64,000 bases of DNA, taken from NCBI RefSeq assembly GCF_954871325.1, contig NC_088775.1, forward strand, positions 60,861,561 through 60,925,560, read 5' to 3'. Positions within the stretch are counted from its first letter, which is position 1. Each line of letters starts with the position of its first letter. Below, in pieces: positions 42,801-51,800 of the stretch. Origin of the DNA: Gordionus sp. m RMFG-2023 (taxonomy: Eukaryota; Nematomorpha; Gordioida; Chordodea; Parachordodidae). A program made the position numbers and the translations under genes. Under the pieces are notes generated by a model. It made no database searches and had not been told where the DNA came from. It saw only the letters and a program-made list of their open reading frames with translations.

Positions 42801-45800
42801 ACTTCATTTCGCTTATTGGGTTTAGGAAAATTTGATCTATATTGATTTTTAATTACTCCGAAAAAAATTTCTATCGGATTTAATTGCGGCGAATAGGATG
42901 GCAAAAATATGATATTTGGATAATTCTCACTAATTATCCTCGCTCGATGTATAGGAGCATTATCCATTATAAGTAATGAATTTGATGGTAAAAGTGCGAA
43001 TAATTCATCCAGGTATGCCTTGAATTTTATAGCAGTAATAGCCCCATCTATTATTGTGAATTTTTTCAATGCTCCTATTGTGCATAGGTTACCAGAAGTT
43101 TTTAAAAATATAATGTTTTTCTTAAAATTTTCTTTCAAGTTTTTAAAAGTTTTTTTAAAAAAGGATGTATTTTTCTCAACAAGTTTTTACAATAATTACG
43201 GAAAGTTAAATTGAAGTGTAGGGGCTTCCGTTATGGGTAGAATGGTTGGTGGCACATCTCGATGATTTTTGGTATGCGTCATTTTAGGTTAATAAAAGCA
43301 ACTGCAACAATTAAATTTTAAATTTTATTTAATTTTAAAACCAAAAAAAAATAGTAATTATCTGAAAACCCTAAATTCGAATTTTCTTTCACTTATGTTT
43401 ATTAAGAAATTATCAAATATTTTATCCTGATTTCCATTCTTTAGATAACTAAAAGTAACATTAATATTTTGTAATAATACTTTAAATTTAAAAAAAATTT
43501 ACAATGCATTTTAAAAAAAAATTATTCTAAAAATCTTAGAAAATTTTTATTCTCATTTTCCCACTTAAACTTGGGTCCAAAATATAAAAAAAATTATATT
43601 CGATTCATAACTTTGACGTTAATCTTCATTAATAAAAACTCTTATTATTAAAAAAATTTTAAAAAAATTTTATCAAAATGTTTTTACAATAATTATGGAA
43701 AGTTATTTAACTATATAAGAATGTTTTTTCACATTGTGAAAATGTGTTACAACAAATCATATTATTACTGTATATTTCGGATAAACAAGGCGAAAACGTT
43801 TATAAAAAAACATTGTATAATTATGGATGTATATTAGAATTATATTACCAAATAAGGAAAATAAAAAAGAATTTAATTTATACGGGACAACCATTGTTTC
43901 TTTAAAAAATAACTCGCCCATCAGCTCATTATTTAAAAATTATTCTTAACGCGTGCCCGTTGTCTAAAAATATTATCGCGCCCGTCCATCAGAGAACTCT
44001 AAACACGATACTCCTTCCAGTTTACCAGTTGAAAGACTCGCTAGTGTGGCTACAAATGTGTTTAAGAATAAACGAGGATACCTCATTGATAAAAACTTCG
44101 AGCATGTTTTATTAATAAAAGCTAGCAATAGTATTTTATAATCATTTAATTAAATAAAATAAAATATCAAACTGAATAAAAAATGTTTAGTTCATTTCAA
44201 TTTGAGTTTTAAAAATAAATTATTAATTTTGACATTATGCACCATTTACAATAAAAAATGCAGATACAGACCGAAGCAAATATCGGCTCGGATTCAGATA
44301 AAAATAACGGTTCTAGGTTCAGATTTAGCTCATAAAAAAATAATATCCTATCGCTTGAGATAGGAATATACCGATATTTTATTGGATCGGATAGGGCCGA
44401 TATTTCACTCATTTAAAATATCGGCTATCGGCCAATATTATGAAATTTTCTGATCCGATCCGATAAAAAATGGCGTTTTTAACAAAAATAAAATTTTTAA
44501 AAAATTATATCTAAAAAACCATTTATTTTTATAAATAAAATCGAAATCAGTTTTTATGTTATTTTTTTTAATATTAATTATTAAAAATTCTGCCATATTG
44601 TTATTTTTATGCGCAATTTGTTTATTAAAGTGTACGATAATTTATTTTAAAATAATCTTTAGTTTTATTTAATATTATTTGGAATATGTTTATATATATT
44701 ATAAATAATTAAAAAAAATTTATACATTACATTATAATAATCTATTGTTTAATTTCAAACATTACAAAAGTTTCGGGTATTAAATTAATAAAATATTTTT
44801 TGATGGCTTCCTATTCGCTTTATATGGGATTATTTTGAATTGGATTCGCCAAGCTCTAATTTTGCAAGAGATGGAAAATTATAAAACACTACCAACTCGA
44901 GGAAGAACATCGAAAAAAATCTAACGACGCATTTGCACTTTTATTAACTAAAGAAAATATAAAAAAATGGAAAAGAATCAAATTAAATTAAAAACTTCTA
45001 AATTTAACCAAATAACATTGCCAGATCTGATAAATAAGCAGAAAATATGGAACATTGAAGACCCTAGATCCAAAGCTATATCGCTACTTATCAACCATAT
45101 GATAGCATTCGATAATCAGTCATTTTCGATTGTAGAGAATATTGGATTTAATCGACTAATAACATTTACATGAAAACTACAAAATTTTATCAAGAAAATA
45201 CTTTTTGGAAAATTAATAAAATAAAATGTCAATTAGATGGGGAAAAAATTCCCTTTAGTTTTACAAGGATATATGGTCCAGATGTTCTGGGTAGGATTCA
45301 CATATCAGCTTCTTGTCATCTGATCAATAAAAATTTTGAACCAATTGCAAGATTCTTCATGCTATTGTATGTGACAATACACCAAAAAAGCTGATTGCAA
45401 TTTAGGTAATTAAATTTAATATATATTTAGAAACCTTATTTAGGGAATTATTCATCTGTTTCATGTTTTGCCCACCCCCTATAATTAGTAGTAAAAGAAG
45501 TTTTTACATTGAAAGCTATTATTGATATGTTATCGAGAAAGATTACTGGTCATTTTAATCATTCATCTATTACTAACAATAGACTCAAAATTATCCAGAA
45601 GCAAATGAATTTACCCACCCACAAACTTATTCAAGATGTTAACAAAAGGTGGGGATTCAACCTTTTACATGTTAGAAAGACTTCTGGAGCAAAAAAAAGG
45701 TCTTGCTTATTTATTGCAATACCCTCAATATGTTAACTCCAAACAATGGTGCTTAGCAACAAAAGTAAATCTGGCCCTATTACCAATTCAACGCATCACT

Positions 45801-48800
45801 AAAGAAATTAATGGAGAAAATGCAAACATTAGTATAGTAATTCCATTTGTAGAATTACTTAAAAAAGAGCTTGCTAGTCATGGTGAGTATAATGGTGTCC
45901 AAACTATGAAGGATACTATGTATAAAGATCTTATTAAACGTTTTTCCTATATTTATAATGATAAAATATACTTTATAGCAACAATTTTGGATTCTCAATT
46001 TAAAACAATCTTTTTTCAATTCTATCAAACCTTTATAGATAAAAACTACTTCTAGAATGCTTTGACAGTAATCTCTGTGAGAAAATTAATTCTAAATCTA
46101 TTTAATAAATATTTTTTTTTAATAATTTAAACAATTTAAAAAAGGATAATCAAATGAAGGAAGAAATTCCATCAACATCAGCAATAGATTCAACTGGCAT
46201 ATGGGTAAATTCCATGACAAATCGACCAGCGATCGGCCGACTATCTCAAAATGAATGAAACTTAGCATGTTAGTTGTTTATGTTGTAAATGTTAATAAAA
46301 TCAAAATTTTAGAGTGCTAACTCAACCAGATCCAAAGATACACCCCTTCAAAGTAGAAATGAAGTGCGTGATTTCATTAAATTTTGTTTTTTTAAAAAAT
46401 ACTTAAGATAAAGTTACAAATTATATATAATTTTATTGCCCTTAATATTTTACGTTAGAAAATATTTAAAAAAAAATTAAAAAATTTCAAATGTTTATTT
46501 ATTTCCGGTAAAAATAAAAAATTAACATTGTTAGGAAGGAGTTTTTTTGGGTGTTAATATTCACTAAAAATGTTTATTACCTTTATATTAAACGATTTAA
46601 TAAAAAATCTCGAGAGCCATCTTTGTTTTTTTAATTTTATTTGAATTTTTATTATTTTTATAAATAAAAAAATGCAATATAGATGGCGTTATATTAATTT
46701 TTTTTATAGTTTATAATTTTTAATAAAAATATGAATAATATTGTGATTAAAATAAAAAATCAATTGAGTATAACCAAGAATGATATCCTGGGCGATATGT
46801 AAGCAGGCAGCCCATACAGATATTATTTTATTGACGCAATATTGTAAAATAAACATATTTTAAAATTTTATACATAAACAATATAAAAATAAATACCTCT
46901 TGTTTTAATCTTATCCCATTTTGTGCTTATTAATAGAATTTCTAGAGATGATAATTTGTAGGCACGTCCTGTCACTGTAATAGGATCTACTACTGTTATT
47001 ATTTGATTAATGGCTAACCATATCTTTTCCGCAATTGTGAGGTAAAAGAAGGATGGGGATGTAAAAAGGAAATATATATCTCCTCAGTAATTTCATTATT
47101 TTTAGTACTGTGGCTAACAACCAAAAATCGTCATAAACACATGTTACGAATCCTTTAATATCAGCAAAAGACAAATTATCGGCATTTGAGATATTGTTAA
47201 TTTGAAAGTCATCTGCATATGAATATATTTTTGATTTAAGTTTACTTAAAATCAAAGGAAATACAGCATGTATTTCTCGAGTTCCTGGAATGCTAAATTG
47301 AATCATTCTCGTAAATTAATCTCTTGTAAATTTATTGTTCGTTGGTTATATATGTAAAATTTACTGATGGCATGTTTTGTTTTGAAAATTGATATAAATC
47401 AACTGGCTTTAAAATGTGTCCAGAACTGATGTACTGAAGGCTTGAACGTGCTGCTAATCTTATTAATGTTCCGCCAAGGCCATCACATGGACCTTTTCCA
47501 TGGGATGTAGCTGAAAAATGTCATTCAGCTGCTACACCAAAATCTGATTCATGATAACATAGATTTACAAAAAAATTCCTGTTTTTATATTGTGCAGCTG
47601 ATCCGTCAGAGCAGTAATATATTTTGTTTGGCTTGCTGAATTCATTGGTCAAAAATTTTATCACTTTAGTCTGGTATAAATATACTGCAATAACATTATG
47701 TTGAAGTGGCTCTGATATTACCATATAATTCAGGTTTTCTATATTGCCCTTATTATTATAATATGCTATCATAGGATGGATAGTGGCTTGATTATTATTC
47801 CAGTGGAATCCTTGAACTCTTGGATTATAAATGCATATTTTTCAAAGAAATCACAAATTATAATAAATTCATTTGGTTGTAAAAAATGTTTAAGTTTTGA
47901 AATATATGATTGATTGGTAGCGATGTTAGGAATAAAAAAATAAAATAAGCTGATAAAATCGTTATTTTCAAATAATAAAGATAGTAGATCCATGAAAGAA
48001 TATATCTACAAATTATGGCCTTAGGAATTTCTATTAATAAGCGCAAAATTATAATGGTTTGAATATAGAATTTTAAACAATATAGCGTCAATAAAATAAT
48101 ATCTGTATGGGCTGCCTGCTTACATATCGCCCCAGGACATCATTTTTGGTTATACTCAATTGATTTTTTAATTTTAATCACAATACTATTCATATTTTTA
48201 TTAAAAATTATAATTTTAAAAAATATATAACGCCATCTATATTACATTCTTTTATTTATAAAAATAATAAAAATTCAAATAAAATTTAAAAAACAAAAAT
48301 GGTTATCGAGATTTTTTATTAAATCGTTTAATATAAAGGTAATAAACATTTTTGAATATTAACACCTCTAAAAATTCCTATAATCATTTGAAATTTTTTA
48401 ATTTTTTTTTAAATATTTTCCAACGTAAAATTTTAAGGGCAATAAAATTATATATAATTTGTAACTTTATCTTAAGTATTTTTTAAAAAAACAAGATTTA
48501 ATGAAATCACGCACTTCATTTCTACTTTGAAGGGGTGTATCTTTGGATCTGGTTGAGTTAGCACTCTAAAATTTTGATTTTATTAATATTAACAACATAA
48601 ATAACTAACATGCCAAGTTTCATTCATTTTTGAGATGGTCGGCCGAAAATTTGGTCGATTTGACGTGGAATCACCCATATATAGTTAGTGAGGATCTTAT
48701 GCTGATGCTGTTAAAGCTAACGAGGAGTCTAACAACATTACCACTGAAAATTGCCCTTATTCCCTTGAGATTGAAAATTATCTCAATGATTTAGTATTCA

Positions 48801-51800
48801 AGGCATTAAATGATAATACCGCTGCTGATCCATTGTGATATTTTTTAATTTTGCAAGTTTTTGAGTATTGCTTTATTTTGATGTAAAGTTCAATATTTGC
48901 ATCATCATGGCCTTTCATAATTATATCACAATCTGTAACTTTAAATTTGGATGTATTATTTATGATACTAATAATTTATATATTGGACTTAATTTATCCT
49001 TATACAATAACCATTTATGAGATTGGCGATTTATTAATTAAAAGTGTACATACATAGGAACAGTGGCGTATTGCGAAAGGCGCTAAGCCCACTAGCTAAT
49101 TTTTTTTATTTTTAGCCCCCTTTCCAAATTTTGGGATTGTCTGAGCTCACCCACCAAAAAAATTTAATATTTTTTTCAAAATTTAAATTTGAATTCCTTT
49201 TCTTTATTATTGTTAAAAAACTAAATTTTTATAGTCAAAAATAGAATTTTTTTTATTATTCTTATTTTTTTATAGCCAGTAGCAATCTCATTTTTCAATA
49301 TTTTTATTATCAAAAATAAAAAAATTAATTTCTTTCTTTTTAATAATTTTTATGAATATAAGAAATTTTATCAGGATAATAAAGGATAAAATAATATTTT
49401 TTAAAAATATTAATCATATTAAATATTAAAACAAAGAGTAATAAAAAAAAACAGGATACGTGAGGCTCTCGATCCATTAAAATTTTTTATAAAATAGATA
49501 TTAATAACCACCATTAATATCTTAAACAGCAAATTTTTTTTGAGACTTCCACTTTATTATTTGAGGTTCACGATAGTGTTGTTAAATGTCTCGATTTGCA
49601 GATTTTTTAAAGCGGCTAACTCAATATTTTAGCCAGAAAAATATTGTCTAAGCCTCGAGATTTCGCTACTAGATTTTCAACATGAGCAAAATCTTTAGGC
49701 TTACATAATATTTCTCTAATTAATATGAGTTTGCCGTTTTAAAATTCGGCTCAAATCGAGCCATTTAACAACACAGTTCACCACCAAAAAGTAGTGGTGA
49801 GTAAAGGTTCCAATTTTAATAAGTTTTGAGACGACTCTAAAAAGGTTAAATCGTATTTATAAGAGAAAACTATCATCTTAGCCATGATCGAGATTTAAAC
49901 TTAAAGGAATCTTGAAAAAAAAACTATACACTGGCCTCAAAGCTTAGTAAATTTTTATGATTGTTATGATTGAGACAATCTAAGAACATTACAGGCAAGA
50001 ATAGTCCAATTTTAACTAAATCTTTTAAATGTTTAAATAACAATTTAAAATTTTTTCAAATAGGTAAGTTATTAGGATTAATCAATCTACTTTGAATGAA
50101 ATAAGTGGGATAATTTTTATCAGATTCTTAGGTGCCTTTTAGTCAATGACACATTATTGATAGTGACATATTTAAAAAAATTAAATCATTAGGAACATAT
50201 TGCCAATAATAATTAAATATTATGTATGTGAATATTTACAAATGTAGCTCAATACAGAAATTAAACTTTTATTTTAAAAATAATTTCTGCAGTAAGTATA
50301 ATGAAGTTCTGTTTAATGGATAGCTTTGAAAATGAGGGAAAATGACTTGAATAAATATCTGCACCAGAATTATGGCTTAAAATTTGGAGATCAATTTTTT
50401 TTATCAATCAATGTTCTATGCAGTTTTCATAAAGAAATTTTTTAATTATATCAATAATAATTTTTATACCCATTTGAATATAAATTAGAATGCATATACT
50501 AAATAAATTTAACTTGATTTCATAAGCATAAAATCATGAGGTTCAAACTGGTTTATATATGAATTTTTTGCAGTTCAGTTCAAAGATTTGGAAAAATTTA
50601 ATAGTTAAGGTTGGATAAAAAAATAATTGTTAAGACCACTTTAAAAGTTTGGTTTGGATCCCTGAAAAATATACCCTCTAAGCCAAGTATCAGTTAGATG
50701 CATTTTAAGAGTATCTTTTAACAAATTTTCTTCAATGGGTTTCAAATGGCGCAAAATTATCTAGTAAAATATATTTTGTAAAGGCATCCAAGATCCTGCC
50801 CCTTCAAGAAAATACTGGATAATCTAGTTAAGATCAAAGATCTAGTCCAAAAAATAGAGAACTGCCCAATTTAAACAAAAGTCTTTGGTCCAATCTTTGT
50901 AATTAGTTTTTGATTTAGTCTTTTTGGTCTGCATTCTGAAATTCTTTAAATAGTAAATATTTTAATTTGAGATTTATAAGTATTTTTTTATATGATAATA
51001 AGTGTTTTGCAATTATATTTATAAAAATATATTTAATAAGATATAATAAAATATATGTCATATTTTAATTATTTTTTGTTAAATGATATTATATAGTATA
51101 AATTTCAAATATATTATATTGACCAAAACATAATCTACATCTCAATAAAAAGGTCATCATAGTGGTAGGGCTGGGGAAATAATGAAAAAAAAAGAGGCAA
51201 ATGTGTACTTAAAAAAACTGGTAAAACAAAAGAAAAATACAACTTTAAAAAAAATAAATGCAAAAAAAATTAGAAAAGTGGATTTTTTTAAAAAAACAGC
51301 AAAAATATTACAAAAAGTAAGAAAACTAATATTAAAAATAAAAATAGCATTTCCAGCTCTTTATTAAAATTTAATTCTTTAAGATCACAAAAATAGTAAA
51401 AACAAAACAAGAAAAACTAAAGGCATGTTAGAATATTTTTTCATTTTCTTGGCTACAGGTCTTAATAGAGGTTTTGTAAGACTTTAAAAATTGGTCTAGT
51501 CCAGTTTTTCTATTATATTTTAATATTAATCTTCTGCTCTTTTTATTTCAGTTTGGTCTGACTATCATTAAATACACCTATAATATGTTGCAAGAAATAT
51601 TTGATATTTTTACAATTAATAAAATTTATATTTTAATAGATATAATAATAAAATAGTACAAATTGTTTTATAAATTTTACTTGAAAGCTGCTCGAATAAA
51701 ATTGAAAATGATATTATTTGATTTAGATGTTGAATACTCTTGAAAATAAGAATCATTATAATTATAAGGCGAAAAGAGATCTGTAGCATTCAAAGTTATG

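Larger units (their letters stand above)
33798..44002. mobile_element. Possible outermost hAT marked by CCCGCCCGCCC-rich end pair
   Basis: GC-rich zones with GCCCGCCCAT words at 33798-33960 and, inverted, 43905-44002 resemble the ends of the 11027-11778 hAT. They would enclose the 34033-41526 hAT nest and the mariner-like element. No matching target-site duplication was found, so two separate solo ends are also possible. Confidence 0.35.
44250..48850 (+). mobile_element. ZBED-type hAT broken by a later transposon
   Basis: Terminal-like zone with ATCGGATCGG words at 44280-44470. Plus-strand blocks: NQITLPDLINKQKIW and INHMIAFDNQSFSIVENIGF (about 45010-45155), LPTHKLIQDVNKRWG (about 45610-45654), STFYMLERLLEQKKGLAYLL (about 45653-45710), KEINGENANISIVIPFVELL (about 45800-45860) and YFIATILDSQFKTIFFQF (about 45970-46025). 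After the insertion (46199-48680), ESNNITTENCPYSLEIENYL continues near 48725-48785. Several frameshifts and stops. The dimerisation domain is missing. Confidence 0.8.
18078..51680 (-). other. Giant DNAJC11 intron 4 (33.6 kb)
   Basis: Donor GTAAAA at 51680; acceptor TTCTTAG ending at 18078. The introns next to it are 34-45 nt, so it is nearly a thousand times longer. It holds a foldback/MULE-like element, at least six hATs, a mariner-like element, a long-TIR element, LINE and Ty3/gypsy remnants and several MITEs, listed separately. No other host exon was recognised in it. Confidence 0.75.

Noticed and set aside
50380-50930. Minus-strand stretch that reads as a long coding-like sequence if stops are ignored
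   Set aside because: The stop density equals that of random sequence at this base composition and no motif is present.
51182-51367. Lysine-rich plus-strand open frame
   Set aside because: Made of A-runs in an AT-rich intron; no domain or splice support.
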